A DNA stretch of 64,000 bases from Gordonia sp. ABSL11-1. GTDB taxonomy: Bacteria > Actinomycetota > Actinomycetes > Mycobacteriales > Mycobacteriaceae. Where the stretch lies: contig NZ_JASXSI010000018.1 of the NCBI RefSeq assembly GCF_030315685.1, forward strand, positions 38,634 through 102,633, read 5' to 3'. The notes beneath the pieces are model-generated. The model did not search any database. It worked only from the letters and a program-made list of their open reading frames with translations, and had not been told where the DNA came from. The position numbers were made by a program, and so were the translations under genes. This document shows positions 34,585 to 42,450 of this stretch, in pieces; within the stretch, counting starts at the first letter, position 1, and the number at the start of each line of letters is the position of its first letter.

Positions 34585-35147
34585 CGGGAAGCCCCTCGGG
34601 CGCGGCGGGTAGCCAGGAGCATCCGGACCAGGTATCCGGGCGTGGGCGGTGTCCAGCCCAGCTGCTTTCCCATGCCGAGATCGTCACGGTTGGCCCAATG
34701 CTCGGCGACCCGGCCGTCACGCATGCGGAACCAGTGGGTCTGGGTGACCGCGAAGGCACGACCGCGTGGCGGGAACGCGACCTCGACTTCGCCGTCGGGC
34801 CGGTAGGCGACGAAGGGACCGGTCTGACGACCGGACATTGTTGCGTGGATGACGACGTGGTCTCCATCCTGGGCGAGGTCGTGCACCTGCCAGGCGAGGT
34901 CGCTGAACGCGGCACGTAACCAGAGCGCCGTGGCATACATAGCTGCCGGCCCCTCGCCACGAGTGTCCGGTGGCTCGGCGACGGCCTCCCGGTTCACCAC
35001 GTCGGCGGTGTAGAGCACGCCGAAGTCGTCGAGTGTGCCGTTGCCCATGGCGTGCAACGAGGCGATGGCAACAGCAGCGTCGCCGACTATGGGCTCAGAC
35101 CCGTCGGTGTGATCTGTCACGTCGTGAGCGTGGATGGTTTCGGGCAT
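34581..35147 (-). CDS. SnoaL/NTF2-like protein
   Basis: 188 residues from the ATG at 35147 (AAGAGAGAA upstream). The NTF2-like fold is seen in the ester-cyclase pattern: LYTADVVNREAVAEPPDTRG, ALWLRAAFSDLAWQVHDLAQ, VIHATMSGRQTGPF and QTHWFRMRDGRVAEHWANRD. SnoaL-like proteins are polyketide cyclases or ligand-binding proteins. The C-terminal tail is basic (ATRRARGASR). It is co-translated with the glycosyltransferase. Confidence 0.9.
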   Translation of the reverse strand: MPETIHAHDVTDHTDGSEPIVGDAAVAIASLHAMGNGTLDDFGVLYTADVVNREAVAEPPDTRGEGPAAMYATALWLRAAFSDLAWQVHDLAQDGDHVVIHATMSGRQTGPFVAYRPDGEVEVAFPPRGRAFAVTQTHWFRMRDGRVAEHWANRDDLGMGKQLGWTPPTPGYLVRMLLATRRARGASR

Positions 35148-35217
35148 GTCGTTCTCTCTTCGGTGTGGTGAATCTTGGTGTGGATGGATGGGAATGAGCC
35201 CTGTGGGCAGCCGAGGG

Positions 35218-35595
35218 TCAATCTGCATAGAGACGGATCTCGATTCCGTCGGGGTCGAGGAGGCCGACGAGCACCGCACCGCCCTGGTGGCCGACGACCA
35301 CACCGCCATGGGGCTGGCCGGCCTGATCGAGAGCAGCCGCCCAGGCATGGACGTCGTCCCGGTCGCCGACGAGCAGGGCGATGGGGTCGAAGCCGGCCAT
35401 CGCCTTCGCGCGACCGGGGTCGTGCCGGAGGGCGAGCGCAGGCCCGCAACCCTCGCGCGTGATCGCCACGCCCTTGACCTCGCCGTCTTCGACGAACTCG
35501 ATCGTCACGCGAAACCCGAGCGTTTGCTCGTACCACGAGCGGCTGCGCGCGAGATCGCTCACCGGCAGCTTGACGTGGTGAATACCTTCGATCAC
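35218..35595 (-). CDS. VOC-family (glyoxalase/bleomycin-resistance) protein
   Basis: 125 residues from GTG 35595, with a strong AGGAGG site just upstream. One VOC module pair: HHVKLPVSDLARSRSWYEQT and LLDPDGIEIRLYAD. The His and Glu (HHV, GIEIRL) are the usual metal ligands. It may act on a small toxic molecule or as a dioxygenase. First gene of the unit read away from the TetR gene. Confidence 0.92.
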   Translation of the reverse strand: MIEGIHHVKLPVSDLARSRSWYEQTLGFRVTIEFVEDGEVKGVAITREGCGPALALRHDPGRAKAMAGFDPIALLVGDRDDVHAWAAALDQAGQPHGGVVVGHQGGAVLVGLLDPDGIEIRLYAD

Positions 35596-35620
35596 GGCAC
35601 CCTCCTCTTTTTGTAGTCGG

Positions 35621-35630
35621 ACTCTAGAGT
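35621..35630. promoter_or_regulatory. Candidate TetR operator
   Basis: ACTCTAGAGT is a perfect 10-bp palindrome midway in the 39-bp gap between the VOC start (35595) and the TetR start (35635). Both promoters must overlap this short gap, so a bound TetR dimer could shut both. Confidence 0.6.
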
Positions 35631-35634
35631 TAGA

Positions 35635-36282
35635 ATGCAACTCATGAGTGGAGATGTCAAGAGAGTTCGCGGAGCACGCACCCGAGAGACGAGAGCCAAG
35701 ATCGTGACCGCGGCAGCCGAACGGTTCATCGCCGACGGCTACCACGCCACCACGTTGGAACAGATCGCGGCGCAGGCAGGTGTCGCCGTCCAGACGGTCT
35801 ACTTCCACTTCGGCAACAAGCGCACCGTGCTCAAGGAGGCTGTCGACGTCGCCGCGGTCGGGGACGACGACCCCGTAGCGCTTCTCGAACGCCCGTGGCT
35901 GGAAGAGGCGAGGGCACAGTCGAATCCCCGCCGGGTGCTCGAACTCTGGACATCGAACGGCCGAAGTGTCCTGACCAGGGTCGGTCCGATCATGCGGGTC
36001 GTTCGCGATGCCGCCATCGTCGACACCGAGATGGCCGAGCAATGGGCGACCAACGAGGCACAGACCGCGACCGCCTTCGGGATCCTCGCCAAGCAACTCG
36101 ACGCCATGGACACCTTGCGGGTGCCGGTCGGTCAAGCAACCGACATACTCTGTGCCATATCGGGATTGAGCATGTTCCTGGTCCTCAGCGACCGAGGCTG
36201 GACCCCAGCACAGTGGGAATCCTTCGTCGTAGATGTGCTCAGCCACACACTGCTGGGGCCTACCGTCGACACACCCTCATGA
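35635..36282 (+). CDS. TetR-family regulator
   Basis: 215 residues from the ATG at 35635 (35644 is an alternative). Helix-turn-helix ERFIADGYHATTLEQIAAQA and GVAVQTVYFHFGNKRTVLKE; the C-terminal ligand domain is of the variable type. It is divergent from the VOC/SnoaL/glycosyltransferase genes, with a 10-bp palindrome in the gap, so it most likely represses itself and them. No ribosome site is seen at the first ATG. Confidence 0.93.
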   Translation: MQLMSGDVKRVRGARTRETRAKIVTAAAERFIADGYHATTLEQIAAQAGVAVQTVYFHFGNKRTVLKEAVDVAAVGDDDPVALLERPWLEEARAQSNPRRVLELWTSNGRSVLTRVGPIMRVVRDAAIVDTEMAEQWATNEAQTATAFGILAKQLDAMDTLRVPVGQATDILCAISGLSMFLVLSDRGWTPAQWESFVVDVLSHTLLGPTVDTPS

Positions 36283-36284
36283 CG

Positions 36285-36540
36285 GCAGCGACAGACGCCG
36301 TCTTCGGTGATGTTTCGCCAGTTCGGCTACGTCGTAGAGGTCCGGTGACGGCGACCGCACCGGCACCGAGGAGCCCGGGGCTCCGCGTGACGGGCGGCGA
36401 GCGTGAATCCGACGAGAGCCCGAGCACTACCCACAGGATGTCGCGCCCGCCCGGAATGACCAGCCTGGTCCAGAGGACGCGCGCTGCTGGCACCGGTCGC
36501 GGATTGCCTCCTCACGACCGTGTGCCTCCGTCACGAGACC
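36285..36540 (-). pseudogene. Remnant of an EamA/DMT exporter, copy of the gene at 49423
   Basis: RDILWVVLG and SPGLLGA pieces match RGRDILWVVLG and EPGLLGA of the intact EamA gene. The upstream spacer (CCGACCGTCGTCAGAGGCGC) is shared too. Large parts of the reading frame are missing and frames shift. Confidence 0.75.
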
Positions 36541-36654
36541 GATCCTGGGGTCGAGGACGCATCCGCGCCTCTGACGACGGTCGGATGCTCATTTCTGCCT
36601 ACGGCTAGGCGCGCAGGTCAGGGGACGGATGGTTGTGTCGATGTCATGGCATGT

Positions 36655-37104
36655 TCAGCCCTCGCCGCGGGTATCGCGACGGATGTCGTCGCTGATTCCG
36701 CGCGATGCGGCGATGGCCGCGAGGCTGGCGGCGAGCCGGTCCAGGTCGTCCTCGCCGAGGCCCTGGGTGAAGGCCGCCTCGTGGGTCTCGGCGATCGGTC
36801 ACAGTGCTGCGAGAAGTCGTTCCCCGTCCGGGGTGAGGAGCACTTCGTGGCTGCGGCGGTCGAACACGCTGCGCAGCCGCTCGACGTGCCCGGCGCGTTC
36901 GAGCCGGTCCAGTACCGCCACGACCCGGCTCGGTCCGACGCCGAGCTGCTCGCTCGCCGCCTTCTGGCTGATCCCCGGGTTTCGTCCGACAAGGCGCAGC
37001 AGTCCCACTTCGGACGCGGTGAGGCCCAGGGGCGTGAGCGCCTCCTCGAAAGCGGCGGAGGCGTCTGCGCCGAGCTGGGCGAGCAGGAAGACGATACGGC
37101 GCGG
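36655..37104 (-). pseudogene. MarR regulator copy with an in-frame stop, homologous to 48817-49281
   Basis: LLRLVGRNPGISQKAASEQL and VGPSRVVAVLDRLERAGHVE match the intact MarR almost word for word. After ERLLAAL a TGA replaces the Arg codon of the parent (LLAELRPIAEA); the frame then goes on to the same ending (TRGEG versus TRGRG). The start codon is lost: the 5' end is fused to the TetR remnant at about 37104. Confidence 0.85.
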
Positions 37105-37518
37105 GTGAAAGGCTCATCGTGGCGCGGTGCATCTGCTCGGGCGACAGTGCCTGGGACGCGGCTACCACGAGCGCACCGAAGCGATGCGTCAGGTGCCAGG
37201 TGGCCTCCAGCAGCCGACCGAGCGCATCGGGCGGGTCACCCGTCTTCGTCGGTGTATGCGATCGCCCGCTCGGAAACCTCGCGGAGCGGGGTCGCCCGCG
37301 AGTCGAAGTGACCGTAAGTCGAAGTGACCGTAAAGCGTGATCCGGCCGACGCCGGCTTCTTCGGCTATCTCGTTCACGCTGGCGTCGGGGTCGACAGCCA
37401 GCCGCCGGGTGGCTGCATCGAGGATCGCCTCGACGTTGTGCAGGGCGTCGGCACGCTTGGGACGCGTCGCCGCGCCGTGGTCGCTACGGGCACTCGTATC
37501 GATATGGCTAATAGCCAC
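37105..37518 (-). pseudogene. TetR regulator remnant, copy of 58567-59178, with 16-bp duplication
   Basis: From GTG 37518, ATRPKRADALHNVEAILDAA and DASVNEIAEEAGVGRITLYG match the intact TetR at 59178. A 16-bp tandem duplication (AGTCGAAGTGACCGTA at 37301 and 37317) after LYGHF breaks the frame. Downstream, VVAASQALSPEQMHRA is recognisable, and then the sequence crosses directly into the MarR remnant. Confidence 0.85.
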
Positions 37519-37591
37519 CGACTACCTCCAAGCATGGACAACGCTGTTCATGTCGTCCGATGAGCGACGCAGGACTCACCCCGGCAGATCG

Positions 37592-37633
37592 CCGCCGCGG
37601 GCTGAGGAACCGGTGACAGTCGACCGCCACCGC
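37592..37633 (-). pseudogene. C-terminal scrap of a GNAT gene (copy of 59248-59784)
   Basis: AVAVDCHRFLSPRRR matches the last residues of the GNAT protein encoded at 59248-59784 (AVAVDCHRFLSPQR). As in that locus it sits just upstream of the TetR sequence. Confidence 0.75.
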
Positions 37634-37833
37634 CCTCACCGCAACTCCTTCGAATACCCCTGCGAACCATCGTGCAGTCCTCCCGTTCCCGACAACGAGA
37701 ATCTCCGGACACGCCGGGGGCGGTTCAATGGCGGCGCCGGTGTCGCCCTTGGTTGCGGGACCGAAGTACGTCGCGACCCGAGCATCGAGGCGGGCACCGC
37801 GGACGGCGCGCAGCACAACGGGCGGACTGGCAG

Positions 37834-38000
37834 GAGACGCTGCTGGTCGTCGCTGGTCGCCTGCGCATCACCTTCACCGACGCCCACTCCCCCGATCAAC
37901 CTCGGGCCCGGAGAGCACACCACCTTTCCCAGCTCGCAGCACTATGCATACGTCAACCTCACCGATGCCCGCCCGGTTCGTGCGCAACGAAGTCCGATGA
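37834..38000 (+). pseudogene. Cupin-domain remnant
   Basis: WQETLLVVAGRLRITFTDAH, then in other frames INLGPGEHTTFPSSQHYAYV and RFVRNEVR stop. In sequence these make the second half of a small cupin beta-barrel. Two frameshifts separate them and no start is present. 37640-37834 shows nothing recognisable. Confidence 0.55.
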
Positions 38001-38007
38001 CGACATC

Positions 38008-38031
38008 CATGGACCGTCGCGATGGTCCGTG
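38008..38031 (-). terminator. Candidate terminator of the six-gene envelope operon
   Basis: CATGGACC-GTCGCGAT-GGTCCGTG: 8-bp stem with one mismatch and an 8-base loop, about 45 bp past the last stop of the operon. No T-run. Confidence 0.35.
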
Positions 38032-38076
38032 TGCTCACGACCGGCATGCAGCGCTGCCCGGGCCGCCACGCTTCGA

Positions 38077-38811
38077 TCAGATGTCGATGAAGACGAACCG
38101 CCGTGCAGCCACCGCGGCGATCACGACGCTCACCCCCACCACGATGACGAGGGCGAGGCCGACCGGCGCCGGAAAGGTCTCGGCCGCACCGATTGTGCCG
38201 CTGTGCACCAGGCGGGCCACCACCACGGACGGGTCGGCGCCGGCGATCCACGGCTGAGCGGCGCCGAGCAGTCCGCCCGCGGCACCCGGGAACAGCAGCG
38301 CGATCACGACGATGCCCACCGCGGTCAGGGTGGAGCGGGCCGCGACGCCGACGGCGACGCCGGTCACGGACACCGCGGCGGCAACCAGTGGTGGCCACAC
38401 CAGCGCGTACCACGGCCCCACCGGTGTCGCACCGGGCGGCAGGATCATGATCACCGCGGGTACCGACACCGCGAGCCCGATCGCGACACCGACCACGGCG
38501 GCGAGAGCAACCGTCGCCGACTTGGCGACGAACAGCCGTATCCGCCGCGGCTCCAGCGCGATACTGACGATGATCGTCTCCCGGGCGAACTCGTCGGCAC
38601 CGACCGCCGCAGCCCAGACCCCGAACAGCAGCAGCGGCAACAGGAATCCCGACACCGCGCCGGATACGACGCTGCCCCCCGCAGCAAGTCCACGGCCACC
38701 TACGATCGCGAGCACGATCACCGGTATCGACACGGTGGCGACGATCCAGGTGATCCACAGGCCACGGACCGTCGCGATCTTCAGCACCTCCGCGCGTATC
38801 GCGGCCCTCAT
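38077..38811 (-). CDS. ABC-2-type permease, last gene of the envelope operon
   Basis: 244 residues with about six hydrophobic segments (LWITWIVATVSIPVIVLAIV; GFLLPLLLFGVWAAAVGADE; GLALVIVVGVSVVIAAVAAR). DEFARETIIVSIALEPRRIR is the familiar loop of ABC-2 permeases. It begins inside the stop of the ATPase gene (4-bp overlap), so the pair forms one transporter. The cargo is unknown; its link to four upstream envelope proteins suggests export or assembly of a surface component. Confidence 0.88.
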   Translation of the reverse strand: MRAAIRAEVLKIATVRGLWITWIVATVSIPVIVLAIVGGRGLAAGGSVVSGAVSGFLLPLLLFGVWAAAVGADEFARETIIVSIALEPRRIRLFVAKSATVALAAVVGVAIGLAVSVPAVIMILPPGATPVGPWYALVWPPLVAAAVSVTGVAVGVAARSTLTAVGIVVIALLFPGAAGGLLGAAQPWIAGADPSVVVARLVHSGTIGAAETFPAPVGLALVIVVGVSVVIAAVAARRFVFIDI

Positions 38812-39548
38812 CTGGCCGCACCGACACGGTCGAAGTACCAATTCTCCAGGGCGTCGGGGCCTGCCCCCGCACCGGCGACGTCGGCGACCGCGCACTGCGC
38901 GACCACCCGGCCCCGGTCCAGCACCACGACTTCATCCGCGGAACACTGCAATTCGGCAAGCAAATGGCTCGAAATCAGCACGGTGCGCCCGGCATCGGCA
39001 AACCGCCGCAGGACGTGACGCAGCCACCGGATCGCCTCCGCGTCGAGCCCGTTGTGCGGTTCGTCGAGGATCAGTACCTGGGGATCGGCCAGCAGCGCGG
39101 TGGCCAGGGCGAGGCGCTGCCGCATGCCGAGTGACATCTGGCCCACCCGCAGACGCGCCGTCGACGACAGCCCCACGACCTCGAGGACGTCCCGGATCCG
39201 ATCGGCGCTGACGCCGGTGGCCGCCGCGACGATGCGGAGGTGCCCGGTGGCGGTGCGGGCCGGATGGAGACCTTCGATGCTCAACGCCGCGCCCACCGTC
39301 CGTGCCGGGTCACCCGCCCGCCCGGGTGGCTGGCCGCCGACGAGGACCGCTCCGGCGTCGAGGCGCACGAGGCCGAGCATCGCCCGCAGGATGGTGGTCT
39401 TACCCGCACCGTTGGGACCGAGTAGCGCCGTGATCCGGCCCGCTGCCGCGGTGAACGAGACGTCGTCGAGGATGCGCATCCCCTCGACCGCTTTCACCGC
39501 GCCCGCAACGGTCACGCCCGCGGCCGGAGGTGCGGCGACCACCGTCAC
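38808..39548 (-). CDS. ABC transporter ATPase
   Basis: 246 residues from GTG 39548. Walker A LLGPNGAGKTTILRA, signature MSLGMRQRLALA, Walker B VLILDEPHNGLD and switch His in ISSHLLAEL are all present, so it should be active. The signature LG in place of the usual SGG is typical of DrrA/CcmA-like export ATPases. GTGA overlap with the upstream gene and ATGA overlap with the permease show tight coupling. Confidence 0.93.
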   Translation of the reverse strand: MTVVAAPPAAGVTVAGAVKAVEGMRILDDVSFTAAAGRITALLGPNGAGKTTILRAMLGLVRLDAGAVLVGGQPPGRAGDPARTVGAALSIEGLHPARTATGHLRIVAAATGVSADRIRDVLEVVGLSSTARLRVGQMSLGMRQRLALATALLADPQVLILDEPHNGLDAEAIRWLRHVLRRFADAGRTVLISSHLLAELQCSADEVVVLDRGRVVAQCAVADVAGAGAGPDALENWYFDRVGAAR

Positions 39549-40606
39549 CTGCGCGGACCGAGGGTGATGATTGCTCCGGGCCGGGCAAGAGAGAACACCT
39601 GGATCGGCCTTCCCTTGGCCCGGTCGACGATCTGGGCTTCCCAAGCGACGAGGCAACTCGCGGCGTCGGAGGCGTAGAAGCGCTGCAGGATCGGGGTGAG
39701 CACCCTGCCCAACTCCACCTCGGCATCGAGGAGTTGCTGCCGGTACGGGCCGTAGTAGGGAAGGATGGCCGCGAGGACGACCGACTCGACCGCCTGGACG
39801 CGGTCGATCAGTGGGTTGATCCAGTAGAGGTTGCTGGTCACCACCGGCTCCACCTCGGCCAGTATCGGACCGGCCAACTGGAGGATCGGCTGGTAGACCG
39901 AGCCCAGCGCGAAGGCCTCGGAGGAGAGGGGCCCCGCGAACGGTGCGAGCCCGATGAGTGATCCCAGGCCACCCTGCTGATCGGCGCGCGGCGCCGGCCA
40001 CCCGCGCGAGCACGGCTTCTGCTGTGGCAATGGGGAGGATCCGGCACCGCCGGGCAGCGTCGGGCCGCCACCCGGGGCGGCACCGTCGGACGGAGAGAGT
40101 TTCAGTGTCCCGCCGTTGACCGGCGGTCCGCTCGCCCCGGCGTTCGGGCTCGTCGCCAACGGCACCCCGGTCGCCAGAGGGATGCCGGCGGCGGGTGCCG
40201 CCGCTGCCGGCGGGACCGACCCGCGTGGCAGTGTCAAGCCGGGAACCGTGACCTTGGTCGGCGGAGTCGACGCAACACTCTGTTTCTCCGAGACGACGCG
40301 GTACTCCCCCGGGCGCCCCGTCGGCAGCAGGATCGCGGCGACCAGTGCGAGGACGATCACGGCCGCGGCCACGACCCGTGCGATCAGCAATGCCTGATGG
40401 TGGCCGGTATCCGCCCGCGGCGCACCCGGCTGACCCCCGTCGGCATACGCGAGGGCACCGGCCGGGACGGCGATCCTGTCGGTGGGCGGGTCCGAATCCT
40501 CGGGAAGCGAATCGCCGCCGGCCGCATCGGGTGTCTGAGGCGGCGGCTCGGCAGAGGACCGGCGCCGAAGGGATGGCGGCTTCAGGGATAGCCACTGCCA
40601 GCTCAT
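39545..40606 (-). CDS. Membrane-anchored protein of the envelope operon
   Basis: 353 residues. An N-terminal Pro/Asp-rich cytosolic part (about 75 residues), one membrane segment (ALLIARVVAAAVIVLALVAA), then an extracellular Pro/Ala/Gly-rich stalk and a folded domain with SLIGLAPFAGPLSSEAFALG, PVVTSNLYWINPLIDRVQAV and ILPYYGPYRQQLLDAEVELG. Two Cys (KPCSRG and ASCLVA) may pair. No family recognised. It overlaps the lipoprotein stop by 4 bp and the ATPase start by 4 bp. Confidence 0.8.
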   Translation of the reverse strand: MSWQWLSLKPPSLRRRSSAEPPPQTPDAAGGDSLPEDSDPPTDRIAVPAGALAYADGGQPGAPRADTGHHQALLIARVVAAAVIVLALVAAILLPTGRPGEYRVVSEKQSVASTPPTKVTVPGLTLPRGSVPPAAAAPAAGIPLATGVPLATSPNAGASGPPVNGGTLKLSPSDGAAPGGGPTLPGGAGSSPLPQQKPCSRGWPAPRADQQGGLGSLIGLAPFAGPLSSEAFALGSVYQPILQLAGPILAEVEPVVTSNLYWINPLIDRVQAVESVVLAAILPYYGPYRQQLLDAEVELGRVLTPILQRFYASDAASCLVAWEAQIVDRAKGRPIQVFSLARPGAIITLGPRR

Positions 40607-41436
40607 GACGCACCTGCACTCTCCGGCGCCTTCTGCGACGGTTCGAACGTGCCCGTCAGGTGCCATTTTCCGATGAAGCTGTTGAACGGGCCACCCTGGA
40701 TCAGACTGGTCCAGTCGAGTGTGAATGCCTTGGTATCCGGGTCGAAGGTGCCGGTCGCACCGGGACCGGTGACCGTCGCCTTCTGCGGTGCCTGCAGCCA
40801 CCGATTGGCTGCCCAGTCCCAAACACGTTCTGCCTGTTGCTGTCCCGGCGCCTTGGCCTGGGTCGACGAGACCGGCTTCGGTGCGCCCTGGTTGAAGTCC
40901 TGCCGGTTCCAGGACGCGGCCCACGACGACACGTCGGCCGTCAGCTTCCCGTCGTGGAGGGTGACCGTCGGCGGCGGGACGGCAGTCTTCGTCTGCAGAT
41001 CGATCGGATTTGTCGAGATGCTGAAGGCGACCGCGAAGAACTTCGTCGGCTTGGTGATGGACCCGGCGAGTGAGTCACCATCCGGGGCGAAAGCGGGAAC
41101 CGGCTGGGTCTGGTACCCACCGGTGCGCAGTCCGCCCGCGCTGCCGGGTTCGAGTATCGTCGCCTGTCCCCCGTCGGCGGGTGAGTTCGCGTTTACCATG
41201 TACGGCCCGTTGTCGGCGGTTCCGCCCGGCTGGATCATCCGGAAGTACGTACCGGTCAGCTTTCCGTCCTGTACCGCGCCCGGGGTCAACCGGAACAGGC
41301 CGACCAACTCGCCGTCCGGGATGCTCGGTGTCTTACCGCACGCGGTCAGTCCGGTGAGCGCCACCGCCAAGGCGAGGAGAACGCCGAGTGCCGCTGTGGT
41401 GGACCACCGCCGTTTCGGATGGGCTGTTGGCGTCAT
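40603..41436 (-). CDS. Lipoprotein paralogous to the operon's first protein
   Basis: 277 residues. Lipobox ALTGLTAC with Cys at about 33. The mature domain carries the motifs YFRMIQPGG, PGSAGGLRTGGYQTQP, SWNRQDFNQGAPKP and IQGGPFNSFIGKWHLTG, each with a counterpart in the protein encoded at 42447-43454. So two copies of one domain are fixed to the membrane, one by lipid and one by a helix. No family recognised. The start directly follows the upstream stop (TAGATG). Confidence 0.85.
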   Translation of the reverse strand: MTPTAHPKRRWSTTAALGVLLALAVALTGLTACGKTPSIPDGELVGLFRLTPGAVQDGKLTGTYFRMIQPGGTADNGPYMVNANSPADGGQATILEPGSAGGLRTGGYQTQPVPAFAPDGDSLAGSITKPTKFFAVAFSISTNPIDLQTKTAVPPPTVTLHDGKLTADVSSWAASWNRQDFNQGAPKPVSSTQAKAPGQQQAERVWDWAANRWLQAPQKATVTGPGATGTFDPDTKAFTLDWTSLIQGGPFNSFIGKWHLTGTFEPSQKAPESAGAS

Positions 41437-42450
41437 CTACTTCTCTCCTCCGTCGGATCCGGTCCGCTCGCGAACAATCCTTCGTGGCCATGCGGCGAGG
41501 GTTGCCACGAACAGGACGACACCTGTGGCGAACAGAGCCCATGGCAGAGCCCGGAAGCCGCCGGCCCCGACCGGGGCCGTGACGGCGTTGAGCGAACGAA
41601 GTGCCGCGAAGTTGTCGAGATTGTCGTTCACCGTGCCGACCAGGTCCGCCAGATCGCCCGACACCCGTGGCCATTGCGCCTGCAGCGCGGCCACCGCACC
41701 GTGGTCGGCCCCCTCACGCCGGACCGAACGGAACTCGGTGTCGAGTACGCCAAGGGCGCTGACGGTGACAACGAAGTCGCTTTGCGACTGCCGAACCTGG
41801 GCGGCCGTCATCACCGGCGCCAGTGTGTGCAGCATCCGGTCACCGGAGTCACCGGCACGCGCAAGCCCTCCGGCGAACGGGTAGGCGGCGAGCAGCAATC
41901 CCGCTACCGCGGCCGCCACCACGGCACGGCGCGCCCCCGCAGCCGATCCGAGAATCGCCGCGCTCGCGATCAGGGCGGCCAGTCCCACCCCGACGAGCAG
42001 AAACGGGATGCGGTCGAATCCGCCGATCCCGGCGAGCCGCTGGTAGTCGGGCACCCCTGATTCGATGCGCGTGAGCAGCGCGTCGGCACGGTCGGCGATC
42101 GCCGGCGCGGACCGCCGGTACTCGTCGACGGCCGGAAAGCGGCCGGGCGCCACGTCGGACCGCTGATAGATCGCATCGAGTCCCGAACCCGCGTCACGCA
42201 GCAGCCGAACGTCGTCGCGGTAGTGCGCGAGTTTGTCCGCCTGCAGGTGCGGCCCGAACTGATCGAGCATCTGCCGTCCGGCGGCGACGTCACCGAACAG
42301 ACCGCCGAACACCGGTGCCACGACGAGAAGCAGGCCGATGAGGAGCACCACCACACCCGCGAACCTGTTCCGCGTGAGCCGATCCGGTGTGTCCCGGAGT
42401 ACGGCCTGGGCATGCGGCAGATCGAGAAAGGTTGCGGGAACCGCTGTCAC
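41437..42450 (-). CDS. Four-helix membrane protein of the envelope operon
   Basis: 337 residues. Membrane segments near FAGVVVLLIGLLLVVAPVFG (residues ~30-50), FLLVGVGLAALIASAAILGS (~150-170), AVVAAAVAGLLLAAYPFAGG (~177-197) and ALFATGVVLFVATLAAWPRR (~303-322), with two helical extracellular loops of about 100 residues between. The loops look like coiled coils (ALQAQWPRVSGDLADLVGTV). No family recognised. Overlaps the surface-protein stop by 4 bp. Confidence 0.8.
   Translation of the reverse strand: MTAVPATFLDLPHAQAVLRDTPDRLTRNRFAGVVVLLIGLLLVVAPVFGGLFGDVAAGRQMLDQFGPHLQADKLAHYRDDVRLLRDAGSGLDAIYQRSDVAPGRFPAVDEYRRSAPAIADRADALLTRIESGVPDYQRLAGIGGFDRIPFLLVGVGLAALIASAAILGSAAGARRAVVAAAVAGLLLAAYPFAGGLARAGDSGDRMLHTLAPVMTAAQVRQSQSDFVVTVSALGVLDTEFRSVRREGADHGAVAALQAQWPRVSGDLADLVGTVNDNLDNFAALRSLNAVTAPVGAGGFRALPWALFATGVVLFVATLAAWPRRIVRERTGSDGGEK

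Noticed and set aside
35799..36113. Minus-strand frame inside the TetR gene
   Set aside because: Shadow of a clear TetR helix-turn-helix gene.
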